The notes under the pieces were generated by a model. It was not told the origin of the DNA. It worked only from the letters and a program-made list of their open reading frames with translations, and made no database searches. A DNA stretch of 64,000 bases, from assembly GCF_014638995.1 (NCBI RefSeq), contig NZ_BMFR01000001.1:1-64000 (forward strand). Direction: 5' to 3'. Below, in pieces: positions 26,795 through 35,977 of this stretch; position 1 is the stretch's first letter; the number at the start of each line of letters is the position of its first letter. This DNA comes from Virgibacillus oceani (GTDB lineage: Bacteria > Bacillota > Bacilli > Bacillales > Amphibacillaceae). The position numbers were made by a program, and so were the translations under genes.

Positions 26795-27292
26795 ATGGCG
26801 GCGAAGATTAGCAAGATTTTTCTATATTTATCAACGGTCATTTGGTTGGCGTTGGTTGCATTACCTAAATTGACATTGGCGGAGAAGGTAGCGGTGACTA
26901 GACAAGAGGTGCTGGATGTCGCAAAAGAGATCCACCCGCCAGGCTGTACAGATTCAAGGACAGCAGATTATTGTCAATTAGCTACCGCATATGACGTACG
27001 CGGGGAAATTCGGGATTTGCTTGAACAAGGGATGAGTAAGACACAAGTAATTGATCAATTGGTGCAAAAATATGGTGAACGTATTCTAGCTGCACCAACC
27101 AAGGAAGGATTCAATTTAGTTCCTTGGATTTTGCCGGCAATAGCTATTTTAATTGGAAGTATATTGGTTGCGTTCATTATTCATCGATGGGCCAAAAAGA
27201 AACCGAATCATGAAGAGGATCAGAACTTGCAACCTTCCTATACGGAGGAAGACGAGCTAAAGGTTAATGAAGAATTAAAAAACTGGCTATAA
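26795..27292 (+). CDS. ccmH: CcmH-like thiol protein with atypical cysteine spacing
   Basis: CcmH reduces apocytochrome c for heme attachment. The 165-residue protein has a signal or anchor, a helical domain matching CcmH after the active site (VRGEIRDLLEQGMSKTQVIDQLVQ; YGERIL), and a second transmembrane helix (about residues 108-128). The family motif LRCxxCQ is replaced by GCTDSRTADYCQ: Cys51 and Cys60 are eight residues apart. The Cys-Gln pair before the next helix is kept. The altered spacing may change the redox mechanism. It follows ccmF after one base. Confidence 0.85.
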   Translation: MAAKISKIFLYLSTVIWLALVALPKLTLAEKVAVTRQEVLDVAKEIHPPGCTDSRTADYCQLATAYDVRGEIRDLLEQGMSKTQVIDQLVQKYGERILAAPTKEGFNLVPWILPAIAILIGSILVAFIIHRWAKKKPNHEEDQNLQPSYTEEDELKVNEELKNWL

Positions 27293-27308
27293 GAAAGGAA
27301 GAGAATGC

Positions 27309-27659
27309 ATGTCAACACTGATTATAATTGTAATAGGCGTGACCATTTTCATGGTTCTTCTTGCACCCTTCTTTTCAAAACAGACGGACAATAAGAATCA
27401 AGCAGCTGATGGGAATGACTTTCAAGAAAAAGAACACATTTTTTCACAGCTGGCTGATTTGGAATATGATTTTCAAATGGGCAAATTGTCCGAAAAGGAT
27501 TTTGTTAAAACGAAAGGGGAATTAACTGCCAAGGCAGCAAAGTTTGTTCGATCAGAAAATAAATTGGAGCAAACACAATGGATAGTAGATCAGGAAATAA
27601 GCACCCATATAGAGAAGTATGGGTTGGCGTCAAACACGGAGGTTCGTCATGAAAATTAA
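27309..27659 (+). CDS. CcmI N-terminal-like membrane protein
   Basis: A 116-residue protein with one N-terminal transmembrane helix and a helical segment LADLEYDFQMGKLSEKDF, the pattern seen at the start of CcmI/CycH proteins (ELExDxxxGxLSexDY). It lacks the TPR part that binds apocytochrome. The next gene has a related motif (VELEKDYQSNLLTESTY) at its C-terminus, so the two may share the CcmI job. Between ccmH and ccmA in the operon, it should belong to the maturation system. Confidence 0.7.
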   Translation: MSTLIIIVIGVTIFMVLLAPFFSKQTDNKNQAADGNDFQEKEHIFSQLADLEYDFQMGKLSEKDFVKTKGELTAKAAKFVRSENKLEQTQWIVDQEISTHIEKYGLASNTEVRHEN

Positions 27660-28578
27660 ACAATTTCCTTATGTCACTGTTTTCTTAGCAATTTTTGGAC
27701 TTTTGCTTTATCCATCCAATGCTTTTGCAGATGGTAAGTACCCAGTACGGATAAGCAGCGAATCGATGGTCGTCTTCCCGGTAGATGAAACAACAGCCCA
27801 GATTGTGCAGAGCATGTCCTACAAAAATAATGGGACAAAAACAGAAGAACAATTACCAATCTATCTTCCAGAAAATTATGCAGATTTGCAACTTGGCGAA
27901 GGATTAACAGAACAAAATACTGTAAAAACATCAAAAGGAATAGTCGTTAAAACTGGACTCGATGGCGGCGAAGAAAAACAATTTGTTGTTACGTATAAGA
28001 TGCCAATGTTTGATAATGTTTCTCAATGGTCAATTGGAGTGCCATATGTAGCAGACCAGATGCAAGTTATTATCCAGCCAGGTGTTTTATCATTTTCTGC
28101 AAGTGATTTGATACCGCAGTCTGATTTATTTGAAATGAATAATCAAAAGTTCCGTCGCTTTACTCGTCTTGACCTTCATCCAGATCAACCTTGGACGCTA
28201 TCTTTTAAAGCTTTGAATGAATCTGCTCAAGATGAAAGTCCTGCTGCAACAGAGGAAGGTGCAAAATATACAGAAGACGGAATGAAAATTATAGGCGGGG
28301 ACGGTTTTGGATTTGGCAAAGCTATTTTTGTCATGATCATAATTGTTGTTGCCCTAACGGCTGCCTTAATCGGGTTAAAGCGGGATTTGCTCAAAACAAC
28401 AGGTAAGCATCGAAAGGTGAAACGATCATGGCTTGTTCATGAGAAACAAATGCTATTGCAAGAAATCGTTGAGCTAGAGAAAGATTACCAATCTAACCTG
28501 TTAACAGAAAGCACATATAAAAAGACAAGAGAACAAATACGTGATCAACTGATACGTATTACAATGGAATTGGATTAG
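27649..28578 (+). CDS. Exported single-pass protein of the ccm operon
   Basis: A 309-residue protein: signal peptide (cleavage after NAFA near residue 27), a beta-rich extracytoplasmic domain of about 180 residues, a transmembrane helix (about residues 223-243) and a cytoplasmic helical tail ending in a CcmI-like LEKDYQSNLL motif. It overlaps the previous gene by 11 bases and has GGAGG upstream; the ORF's earlier in-frame start lacks one. I do not know its family. Its position in the middle of the operon implies a Ccm role, perhaps replacing the periplasmic part of CcmI. Confidence 0.7.
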   Translation: MKIKQFPYVTVFLAIFGLLLYPSNAFADGKYPVRISSESMVVFPVDETTAQIVQSMSYKNNGTKTEEQLPIYLPENYADLQLGEGLTEQNTVKTSKGIVVKTGLDGGEEKQFVVTYKMPMFDNVSQWSIGVPYVADQMQVIIQPGVLSFSASDLIPQSDLFEMNNQKFRRFTRLDLHPDQPWTLSFKALNESAQDESPAATEEGAKYTEDGMKIIGGDGFGFGKAIFVMIIIVVALTAALIGLKRDLLKTTGKHRKVKRSWLVHEKQMLLQEIVELEKDYQSNLLTESTYKKTREQIRDQLIRITMELD

Positions 28579-28590
28579 GAGTCTCGTAGA

Positions 28591-29286
28591 ATGATGGAAT
28601 TACAAAATATTAATCTCTTTATGAACGATAAAAACGTGTTGCATTCAATCAATTTACAATGGAGAAAAGGTGAGTCTATTGCACTAATAGGCGCTAATGG
28701 TGCGGGCAAATCTTCGTTGCTGAAAGTATTGGGCACACTGGTTAAACCAAACTCTGGAAAGCTAAAGTATCCATCTGATCTATCGGTAAAAGAGTGGAAA
28801 AAATTGCTAGGGATCGTGTTTCCAGAAACGTTTTTATATCATTCCTTAACTGCATATGAAAACTTGAGATTTTACCAAAAATTGTATGGAAAGATTAACA
28901 AAGATAGAATTGATGAAGTTTTAAAGCAAGTGAAGCTATTCCACGTAAAACAGGAAATCGTAGATACGTATTCAAAAGGGATGAAACAGCGACTCTCCAT
29001 CGCAAGGGCGCTTCTTCACAATCCAACGTATTTACTTCTAGATGAACCCTTTGACGGGCTTGATTCGGAATCAAAAGAGATTCTAAAGAACATGTTATTG
29101 CAAATGCGACAGAAGGGGACGGGCTATATTTTAGTTAGTCATGACAGTGAACAGGCATGGGAGTTGTGTGATCGGGCGGTTCTCATGCATGAAGGCAGAA
29201 TCATAGCAGAAGGAAAGTGTACGAATCAGGGTTATTTTCCATTTATAAAACGGTACAGGGAAATTGTTAAGGAGAAATCATCATGA
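28591..29286 (+). CDS. ccmA: Heme exporter ATPase CcmA
   Basis: CcmA is the ABC ATPase that releases holo-CcmE from CcmC. The 231-residue protein has Walker A (GANGAGKSS), the ABC signature (YSKGMKQRLSIA), Walker B (YLLLDEPFDGLD) and the switch His in LVSHD. It follows the unknown gene by 12 bases and overlaps ccmB by four. It forms CcmABCD with the following products. Confidence 0.93.
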   Translation: MMELQNINLFMNDKNVLHSINLQWRKGESIALIGANGAGKSSLLKVLGTLVKPNSGKLKYPSDLSVKEWKKLLGIVFPETFLYHSLTAYENLRFYQKLYGKINKDRIDEVLKQVKLFHVKQEIVDTYSKGMKQRLSIARALLHNPTYLLLDEPFDGLDSESKEILKNMLLQMRQKGTGYILVSHDSEQAWELCDRAVLMHEGRIIAEGKCTNQGYFPFIKRYREIVKEKSS

Positions 29287-29960
29287 CATTTATTAATCAG
29301 GTTGTTCTAATTTTAAATCGTGATTTACGGATTGAATTTAGAAGTAAATCGCTCCTGTTATCAATGGTGATTTTTGCATTATTATTTCAAGTATTTCTAC
29401 AAATTGTGTTTGATGCGAAAACGCAAGCAATTCAAATGATTGCACCAGGTATTTTGTGGCTACCAGTGTTACTGTCAGCGATGTTAGGTTTCAATAAATA
29501 TGGCTCAGCGGAAAGAGAAAACGGTGCATTAACAGGCTTGTTGGTTTCTCCAATTGACAAAGGTGCATTGTTTTTAGGCAAGTTAATCGGGAATTATGTT
29601 TTGGTCTTTATTGTTATCGTGACTTCCGTACCAATTTTCTTTCTATTTTTAAAGCAGCCTTTCCCTGCTTCAATCGGATTGTTGCTTACGACCCTGCTAC
29701 TTGGGAGTTGGGGATTCGTAGCAATAGGTGTATTTTTAACGACACTTGCGCATTCAAGTAGTATTACGGAGTTACTTGTCCCAATTATGATTTTTCCCTT
29801 AGCAGTACCATTGTTTTTGGCCATCATACAGTTGACGGAAATGGCGTTATTTCCATCCCTTGGAATGGGTGAGAACTTATGGATATTACTGTTAATCGGA
29901 TACAACTTGATATTTACAGTTGCACCAACATTTTTATTTGATCTTTTGCTGGAGGTTTAG
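29283..29960 (+). CDS. ccmB: Heme exporter membrane subunit CcmB
   Basis: A 225-residue membrane protein with six helices and the CcmB family opening (LILNRDLRIEFRSK). LGFNKYGSAERENGALTG fits the cytoplasmic coupling loop. It overlaps ccmA by four bases and is the membrane partner of CcmA. Confidence 0.92.
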   Translation: MTFINQVVLILNRDLRIEFRSKSLLLSMVIFALLFQVFLQIVFDAKTQAIQMIAPGILWLPVLLSAMLGFNKYGSAERENGALTGLLVSPIDKGALFLGKLIGNYVLVFIVIVTSVPIFFLFLKQPFPASIGLLLTTLLLGSWGFVAIGVFLTTLAHSSSITELLVPIMIFPLAVPLFLAIIQLTEMALFPSLGMGENLWILLLIGYNLIFTVAPTFLFDLLLEV

Positions 29961-29961
29961 A

Positions 29962-30648
29962 ATGATGCAAAAATATTTAAATCCAACGAAACTGTTTTTA
30001 ACCTTTGCAACAGGAATTCTAATGGTAATTCAATTATATATGTCGCTTTTCTATGCACCTACGGAAAAGTATATGGGGCATATTCAGCGAATCATGTACT
30101 TTCACGTACCAAGTGCATTTGTTGCTTTTGCTGCTTTTACGATTGTTTTTATTGCAGGCATTATGTATTTATACACAAAAAATAAAAAATGGGATGCCCT
30201 TGCTGTGTCATCAGCGGAGATAGGTGTTCTTTTTACGACAGTTGTTCTTGTCACAGGTTCTCTTTGGGCAAGACCAGTATGGAATGCATGGTGGGTCTGG
30301 GATGATCCACGGCTAGTTACCGCTTTGATTTTATGGTTCATCTATATTGCTTATCTGTTAATACGCACCTCTGTCGCAGGAGATGAACGCAGGCGAAAGT
30401 TTGCTGCTGTCTTTGGGATTGTCGGCTTTATCGATGTGCCACTCGTATATTTTTCGGTGAAATGGTGGAGAACCATTCATCCAAAAGTCATTGATGAACA
30501 AGGCGTACACATGCCGGCTGAAATGGCACAAACATTATTTTTTAGTATTTTTGCTTTTTTGGTTCTATTTATAACATTACTTCTCTATCGGTATGTGCTT
30601 GAAAGCCAAAAAGAAAATGTTAACGAATTAAGAAACAAATATCTTTAG
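29962..30648 (+). CDS. ccmC: Heme-handling protein CcmC
   Basis: CcmC passes heme to CcmE. The 228-residue polytopic protein contains the tryptophan-rich motif (ARPVWNAWWVWDDPRLVTAL) and the flanking histidines (FHVPSAFVAF before, SVKWWRTIHPKV after). I chose the ATG at 29962, next to GGAGG at the end of ccmB; a second ATG follows. It is directly followed by ccmD. Confidence 0.94.
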   Translation: MMQKYLNPTKLFLTFATGILMVIQLYMSLFYAPTEKYMGHIQRIMYFHVPSAFVAFAAFTIVFIAGIMYLYTKNKKWDALAVSSAEIGVLFTTVVLVTGSLWARPVWNAWWVWDDPRLVTALILWFIYIAYLLIRTSVAGDERRRKFAAVFGIVGFIDVPLVYFSVKWWRTIHPKVIDEQGVHMPAEMAQTLFFSIFAFLVLFITLLLYRYVLESQKENVNELRNKYL

Positions 30649-30664
30649 GAAAGGAAGAACGATT

Positions 30665-30778
30665 ATGACTTATCTGGTTGCTGGAGTATTGATATTATGG
30701 GGTGGCATTTTAATCTATATGAGTCGATTATACAGCCAACAAAAGAAACTTGCTCGTCGGTTAAACAATTTAAAATAG
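30665..30778 (+). CDS. ccmD: Small CcmD-like membrane protein
   Basis: A 37-residue protein with one helix (YLVAGVLILWGGILIYM) and a basic tail (QQKKLARRL), the size and shape of CcmD, which stabilises CcmC-CcmE. It has an AAGGAAG site and sits directly after ccmC. CcmD sequences vary widely, so the call rests mainly on position and form. Confidence 0.7.
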   Translation: MTYLVAGVLILWGGILIYMSRLYSQQKKLARRLNNLK

Positions 30779-30818
30779 CGTACTTACTTTGACAGATTAA
30801 GAGAAAGGAGGCTGAACC

Positions 30819-31340
30819 TTGATTCGAAAGATCATAAGAATTACTTCTCTTGTTGTCATTTTAGCAGGATTTATATATGCAGCAATTAGTTTGGGGAAAA
30901 ATTCAATAGCTGCCGAGGTAGGGGATCAAGCACCTGATTTTACTTTAGAAAATATGGAAGGAAATAGGCTAAGTCTGTCAGATTACAGGGGACAATTTGT
31001 TATTTTAAATTTTTTCACTTCTTGGTGTCCGCCGTGTAGGGAGGAAGCTCCAGATCTTCAAGAATTTGAGGAACAGTATGGAGACCAGACGAAATTACTA
31101 ATCATTGATCGAGCAGAGCCAAAGGTAAACGTTCAAGAACATATTGATGAATTTAATTCGACGTCAACATATTTGTTAGATTATAACGATTCTATGGCTA
31201 AACCATACGGAGTTAAAGGCCAACCAGAAACCTTCTTTATCGATGAACAGGGAATTATTCGCTACCATCAGATTGGACCTATGACGAAGGGGTTTATGGT
31301 TGAAACAGTTAATAAGTACCGAAAGACACCGTTAAAATAA
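30819..31340 (+). CDS. CcmG/ResA-type thiol-disulfide oxidoreductase
   Basis: A 173-residue membrane-anchored thioredoxin-fold protein that would keep apocytochrome cysteines reduced. The anchor is near residues 7-25, and the active site is SWCPPC (about residues 66-71), followed by a cis-proline loop in KGQPETFFID. It uses a TTG start after GAAAGGAGG. It ends the ccm operon. Its nearest functional analogue in Bacillus is ResA, in proteobacteria CcmG/DsbE. Confidence 0.9.
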   Translation: MIRKIIRITSLVVILAGFIYAAISLGKNSIAAEVGDQAPDFTLENMEGNRLSLSDYRGQFVILNFFTSWCPPCREEAPDLQEFEEQYGDQTKLLIIDRAEPKVNVQEHIDEFNSTSTYLLDYNDSMAKPYGVKGQPETFFIDEQGIIRYHQIGPMTKGFMVETVNKYRKTPLK

Positions 31341-31384
31341 TAGATATAGTATGGTTTTATTAGATAATATGAATGAGGTATAAC

Positions 31385-32101
31385 ATGAATGTAGCATTAT
31401 ATAATCAGCTGATTGAACAATATAGTTTTATAACAGAACCGTTATGGGAGTTATATGGCTCTTATAACGGTTATTCAGGTTTACCACTAATAGGTACCAT
31501 TTTGTTAGGATTGATCGTAAGCACATACCCTAGTCAAATTACTTACCACTTAGGGAGCATTACGTATATTGCCAATCAAATGGCACACAAATCCAACTGG
31601 TGGATAATTGTCATCAGTTTTTTCATTGGTAAGGTAGCAGGGGTTTATCTCATTGTAAGCCTTCATTTTTGGGTGGAAAAAGATTGGGTGGAAAAGTTTT
31701 TTGAAGGGATAAGAAATTTAAGTGGTCCACTTTATTTTTTGTTGGGTATCTTACTTCTACTATCTATGGTACGGAATAATGGTAAAACGAATCATCTTTC
31801 TTTTTACAAAGGACTTTTAATAAGCTTTTGTTTATCACTTATTATAGATCCGGTTGCACTTTCCATTTTGAACATGTTTATACCGTGGATATCAAGCCAA
31901 AATTTATTTTTGGGAGTAGTCATACCATTTGTTTACGTGCTTGCCGCTTTCATTCCAATTTGGATCTTTTGTATTTTAGGTTACGGTTTTAATTTAGATA
32001 TTTTCTTAAAGAAACATTCTATCAAAAAGCACATATATATCTTTTTTGGATTTGCACTAATTGTACTAGCATTTAATCAATTTTTTCTTTATTGGATGTA
32101 A
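31385..32101 (+). CDS. CcdA/DsbD-like membrane protein without the first catalytic cysteine
   Basis: A 238-residue membrane protein with about six helices. The segment LGLIVSTYPSQITYHLGSIT aligns in shape with the CcdA/DsbD helix-1 region (GLxxSxxPCxxT). The proline-cysteine position is Pro-Ser here, so the redox cysteine is missing. Two cysteines remain, in FCLSLIID and WIFCILGYG. It may have lost electron transfer or gained another transport role. ATG 31385 follows GAGGT; the in-frame ATG at 31373 is less likely. It lies between ccm and copCD. Confidence 0.6.
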   Translation: MNVALYNQLIEQYSFITEPLWELYGSYNGYSGLPLIGTILLGLIVSTYPSQITYHLGSITYIANQMAHKSNWWIIVISFFIGKVAGVYLIVSLHFWVEKDWVEKFFEGIRNLSGPLYFLLGILLLLSMVRNNGKTNHLSFYKGLLISFCLSLIIDPVALSILNMFIPWISSQNLFLGVVIPFVYVLAAFIPIWIFCILGYGFNLDIFLKKHSIKKHIYIFFGFALIVLAFNQFFLYWM

Positions 32102-32133
32102 CCATTAATTTGATTTAAAAGGAGTAAGATTTG

Positions 32134-34053
32134 ATGAATGGATTTGTATTGCAGACAAGTAAAAAGCTATCTTTTTTAACAGTCCTGCTAGCACTGTTTT
32201 TTTCTTTCAGTTTACCAGCAAACGCACATTCGACATTAAAAGATACGTATCCTAAAGGTAATGAAGTGCTTGAGGACGCCCCTTCTAGAATCGAAGTTTG
32301 GTTTCAGGATCCGGTAGTTATTCACACGGATTCCATAAAAATTGTTGATTCAGCTGGTAATGTAGTCCCTGCAGCAAGTAAATTAGATTCCAAAAATGCC
32401 GGACATATCATTACTAAGTTAAAAGAAAAATTAGAGCCTGGAAAATATACGGTAAAGATCAATGTAATCGCTCAGGATGGGTTTGTCATTGAAGAAGAAT
32501 TCAGATTTTCCGTTATAAAACCAGTAAAATCAGAATTTAATGAACTAGAACTAGTTAAATCAAATATTTCAGATGGAGAAATCTATAAGGGATCTCCAAA
32601 ACAAGTGGAGTTATGGTTCAATCAAGCTGCAGAAGTAACTGCATTTGGTATCTTTGATGACAATCACCAACCTGTTGGAGTAAAACAGCCCAAGGTGGAT
32701 CCCAAGAACCCACGGCATACAATTATACCCATTTCAAGAAAGCTTTCTTCCGGGTCCTATCAAATAACATGGTATGCAGCTCCGGTTAATAAAGGCGAGC
32801 AGACAATACAAAGTGACAGAGTGGGCGTTTATTATTTTGCAGTTGATGAGTTTTCGTCCATGACACCAATTGGAAATAATAACAGTTCCATTGACTGGGG
32901 TACATTTAAATTTTCTTTCGGACTTAAACAAATAGCATATTGGTTAACGTTTATTGGTTTAACAGTTTTGTTCGGAATATCTTGGTTCTATTCTGTTATC
33001 TTAAAAAATCGAATAGAACAACCTAGACGCAATAAATCAATTTTACTATTTTATTTACTGAGTTTAGTAGGAATTGCATTGTTGATCATTCACCATAGAA
33101 TAGACCTCTCCGGGTTGTCGATAAATGAATTCCTGTTGATAAAGTTTTCATGGATTCCCATTGTTCAACTATTTCTCATTACTATTGGTATATGGATAAA
33201 AAAAATACGTCCGTTCTTATTTGCTTTGGCATTAATATTGTGGCCGTTTATCATTGGCCACGCTTCATACCCACGCTATGGCGGTTATGTTACGATGGCT
33301 GCGGCATCACTACATGTTTTAGCTGTTGGAATATGGATGGGAGGGCTAATAGCACTAATTATAAAGCCTAAACATCAAGACTCTAGGGAATGGTTCAAAA
33401 CTGTAGGATCTTCATTCTCTAAATGGGCCTTGGCTAGTGTAATGATAATCATATTTTCAGGTGTTTGGATGACTGTTGAATTCCTGCCATCCTTTTCTAT
33501 CAAAAGTTTGGTAGAAAGTGAATGGGGTAGGTCCTTACTAGTTAAAACCATACTGTTCTTATTATTAGTAATTATAGGGTATATTCAAAGAAAAGCGGTT
33601 AAGCAGCTTAGTTCAAAACTAGCCCAATCCTTCTTTGGAAGAGTGAGAGCAGAAATCATGTATGGAGTTATTATTTTCTTTTTTGCTGCAACATTAGTTG
33701 CAGCAAATCCTAGTGCGGCCGAACAAGGAGTTTATAAAGAAACACCAACACAACAGGATTTGGATTTAACTGTAGAAATTACGCCTTTAGAAATGGGATT
33801 AAATACGATTACATTAGATTTTAAAAATGATCCCAAAATTCGTAATGTTAAAGTACAACTAAGTATGCCTCCGGACTGGAGAATCGAGAATAAAGCGTTT
33901 GAGGTAGATAAAGGGACATACAAGTTGACGGGAAATTTGCTCCATGCCGCGGGAACTACTAATATGAAAGTGAATGTTCTTATGGAAAGTGGAGAGGAAA
34001 TTCAAATACCTTATAGAATTGTGGTGCCTGGTGAAATAAGGTTTAATGAGTGA
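32134..34053 (+). CDS. CopC-CopD fusion (YcnJ-like) copper protein
   Basis: A 639-residue protein: signal peptide (LPANA, cleavage before AHSTL, leaving an N-terminal His typical of CopC copper sites), a CopC domain (AHSTLKDTYPKGNEVL), a second CopC-like beta domain (about residues 150-240), an eight-helix CopD domain (about 265-525; HASYPRYGGYV, AVGIWMGGL), and a C-terminal YtkA-like domain (DLTVEITPLEMGLNT). CopCD proteins are thought to bring copper to or across the membrane, as with B. subtilis YcnJ. AAAAGGAG precedes ATG 32134. A strong terminator follows. Confidence 0.9.
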   Translation: MNGFVLQTSKKLSFLTVLLALFFSFSLPANAHSTLKDTYPKGNEVLEDAPSRIEVWFQDPVVIHTDSIKIVDSAGNVVPAASKLDSKNAGHIITKLKEKLEPGKYTVKINVIAQDGFVIEEEFRFSVIKPVKSEFNELELVKSNISDGEIYKGSPKQVELWFNQAAEVTAFGIFDDNHQPVGVKQPKVDPKNPRHTIIPISRKLSSGSYQITWYAAPVNKGEQTIQSDRVGVYYFAVDEFSSMTPIGNNNSSIDWGTFKFSFGLKQIAYWLTFIGLTVLFGISWFYSVILKNRIEQPRRNKSILLFYLLSLVGIALLIIHHRIDLSGLSINEFLLIKFSWIPIVQLFLITIGIWIKKIRPFLFALALILWPFIIGHASYPRYGGYVTMAAASLHVLAVGIWMGGLIALIIKPKHQDSREWFKTVGSSFSKWALASVMIIIFSGVWMTVEFLPSFSIKSLVESEWGRSLLVKTILFLLLVIIGYIQRKAVKQLSSKLAQSFFGRVRAEIMYGVIIFFFAATLVAANPSAAEQGVYKETPTQQDLDLTVEITPLEMGLNTITLDFKNDPKIRNVKVQLSMPPDWRIENKAFEVDKGTYKLTGNLLHAAGTTNMKVNVLMESGEEIQIPYRIVVPGEIRFNE

Positions 34054-34131
34054 TTATTACGTGATTGTATCATTTCATCACCACAACCATCTAGCTTGTT
34101 TAATTATTACAAGATAGATTTTAGACAATTT

Positions 34132-34168
34132 AAAGACGAGCAGAAAAGCATTCGAGCTGCTCGTCTTT
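34132..34168 (+). terminator. Terminator between copCD and the antiporter gene
   Basis: AAAGACGAGCAG and CTGCTCGTCTTT form a 12-base perfect stem. It can serve both converging genes. Confidence 0.9.
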
Positions 34169-34189
34169 TTATGTGCTGGATTGTTTTAT

Positions 34190-35719
34190 TTAAATGATAA
34201 AAAATGACACGGTTATAAACAAGATTGCTGTGAGGGCTGCAGCCGACATATTATATGGGCTCATCGCTTTTACATATTTCATGTGATCTGCTCCTGAAAT
34301 TCCTGCTGACATCGCAGTCATACCGGAAACTGGAGAAGATACATCTCCAAACGTTCCTCCTGAGAAAACAGCTGCCACTGCCAATGGAAGGGAGCTTCCC
34401 GTAGTTACTGCCAGTGGAATGGCGACTGGCATCATTAATGCCCATGAACCCCACGAAGAACCAATGAAATAGGTAACTGCTGCTGTAACAAGAAAAACAA
34501 TCAAAGGAATCCAGACAGGTGTTATTGTTCCGGCAAGTGTCTTTTCAATCAAGGTTGTTAGTCCTAAGTCCTGAGAAACATCTGAAATTGGCCATGCTAA
34601 TACAAGGATAATAATGGTGGTCATGAGCTTGTTACCGCCTTTGATAAAACGATCTGTAATCATTTTTAAACGCAATCCTTGGAACATATATAGCGCAATC
34701 GAAGCAACAATTGTAAGCATTAATGCTATTAACATCATTCTCGAAGGATTATCACTATTCCACATTAGAATAAAACTCAGTGGAATAAGGATGATAATGG
34801 GTACCAATAGGTTTGAAAGTCGTGGCTTTAAGGCTGGTTCTTCATGTTCCATTCCCATTTTCATGCCACCGTCCATTTTTTCATGTTCATCCTTCTTGGT
34901 TGCTACTCCCATTTGATCTTTTGCGGTGTCAGCTTTATCAGCATTTTCCTCGTCTTCATCGGAATCCCGTGCAAATTCAAAGGCAAACGAATGCTTTTTG
35001 CTTGTAGGTGCCTCATTCTGAACATCTTTCTTTTCGTTGCTTTGTTTCATTAACTCTTTCATGTAAGAAAAATTTAATGATGGGACTAATGAAGCCAACG
35101 CAACAATAATTGATGTATAGCTAAAAAAGTGGAAAGGTAATGAATGGATAAAAAGAGTGAGTGCAGACCCTTCTATGTTTGCTGCGTCCATCCCTTTATT
35201 GATAACACCAGTTGTATAACCAATAAAGGTAGTTGCCATCGGAATCAGGACAATGACTGGGCTGGCAGAGTTGTTAAGCATGTAGGCGAGTCGTTCCTTA
35301 GCAACATGAAAACGTTTCGCCAACGGATTAATAATGGCTCCGCCAGCTACTACCCTAAAGCCACAATCCATGAATGTTATCGGTAATAGCGCCCATGAAG
35401 TTAGTAAGGCTTGATTTGGACCTTTTATATATTTTGCAATAAATTTAGCAAATGCTTGGACACCTCCCGAAATCTGGATCAATGCTACAAGACCACTAAA
35501 TGTAAAAAGAAATAGTAAGACATCTAGATTTCCAGTGTCTGTCAATACTCCTGCAATGTATGTAATGGTTTGATTGAATGAATTAACAAATGAACCGGTA
35601 TATAGCCAACTTCCAATCCATAACCCGATAAGCAATGATGGGATCACTTGCTTTGTCCACATTGCAAAAAGAATGGCAGAAAGAGATGGAACAATGGAAA
35701 GCCATAATTCAAGGGACAT
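34190..35719 (-). CDS. NhaC-family Na+/H+ antiporter with His/Met-rich cytoplasmic loop
   Basis: A 509-residue transporter with about 12 helices of the NhaC type (PITFMDCGFRVVAGGAIINPL; YFIGSSWGSWALMMPVAIPL; GGTFGDVSSPVSGMT). It exchanges Na+ or a carboxylate-type substrate for protons; the exact substrate is uncertain. The central loop (about residues 225-295) is long and holds EHEKMDGGMKMGMEHEEP, a Met/His/acid cluster that looks like a metal site. The start has a good AAGGAGG on the minus strand. It has no copy of the recurrent promoter. Confidence 0.88.
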   Translation of the reverse strand: MSLELWLSIVPSLSAILFAMWTKQVIPSLLIGLWIGSWLYTGSFVNSFNQTITYIAGVLTDTGNLDVLLFLFTFSGLVALIQISGGVQAFAKFIAKYIKGPNQALLTSWALLPITFMDCGFRVVAGGAIINPLAKRFHVAKERLAYMLNNSASPVIVLIPMATTFIGYTTGVINKGMDAANIEGSALTLFIHSLPFHFFSYTSIIVALASLVPSLNFSYMKELMKQSNEKKDVQNEAPTSKKHSFAFEFARDSDEDEENADKADTAKDQMGVATKKDEHEKMDGGMKMGMEHEEPALKPRLSNLLVPIIILIPLSFILMWNSDNPSRMMLIALMLTIVASIALYMFQGLRLKMITDRFIKGGNKLMTTIIILVLAWPISDVSQDLGLTTLIEKTLAGTITPVWIPLIVFLVTAAVTYFIGSSWGSWALMMPVAIPLAVTTGSSLPLAVAAVFSGGTFGDVSSPVSGMTAMSAGISGADHMKYVKAMSPYNMSAAALTAILFITVSFFII

Positions 35720-35977
35720 TGTATTAACCTCCTTATCATGTAAGTTGTATGACTATTAATTATTGCAAGTGTTTTTTACTTTTTGTAGGTTACCCAGAAA
35801 TTTTGGGATTATGATACATATTCTTCAATGGACTAGAATGAATGGATGTTGTCCCATTTTTGTGATTAAGAATTTAAATAACATTTGTTTTAACTTTTTA
35901 AGAAATAGCTGTTCGAATTTGTAAGATCACCTGTTAACATGTTTCAGATTAAACTTTATCAAAATGGAGGATTAACA

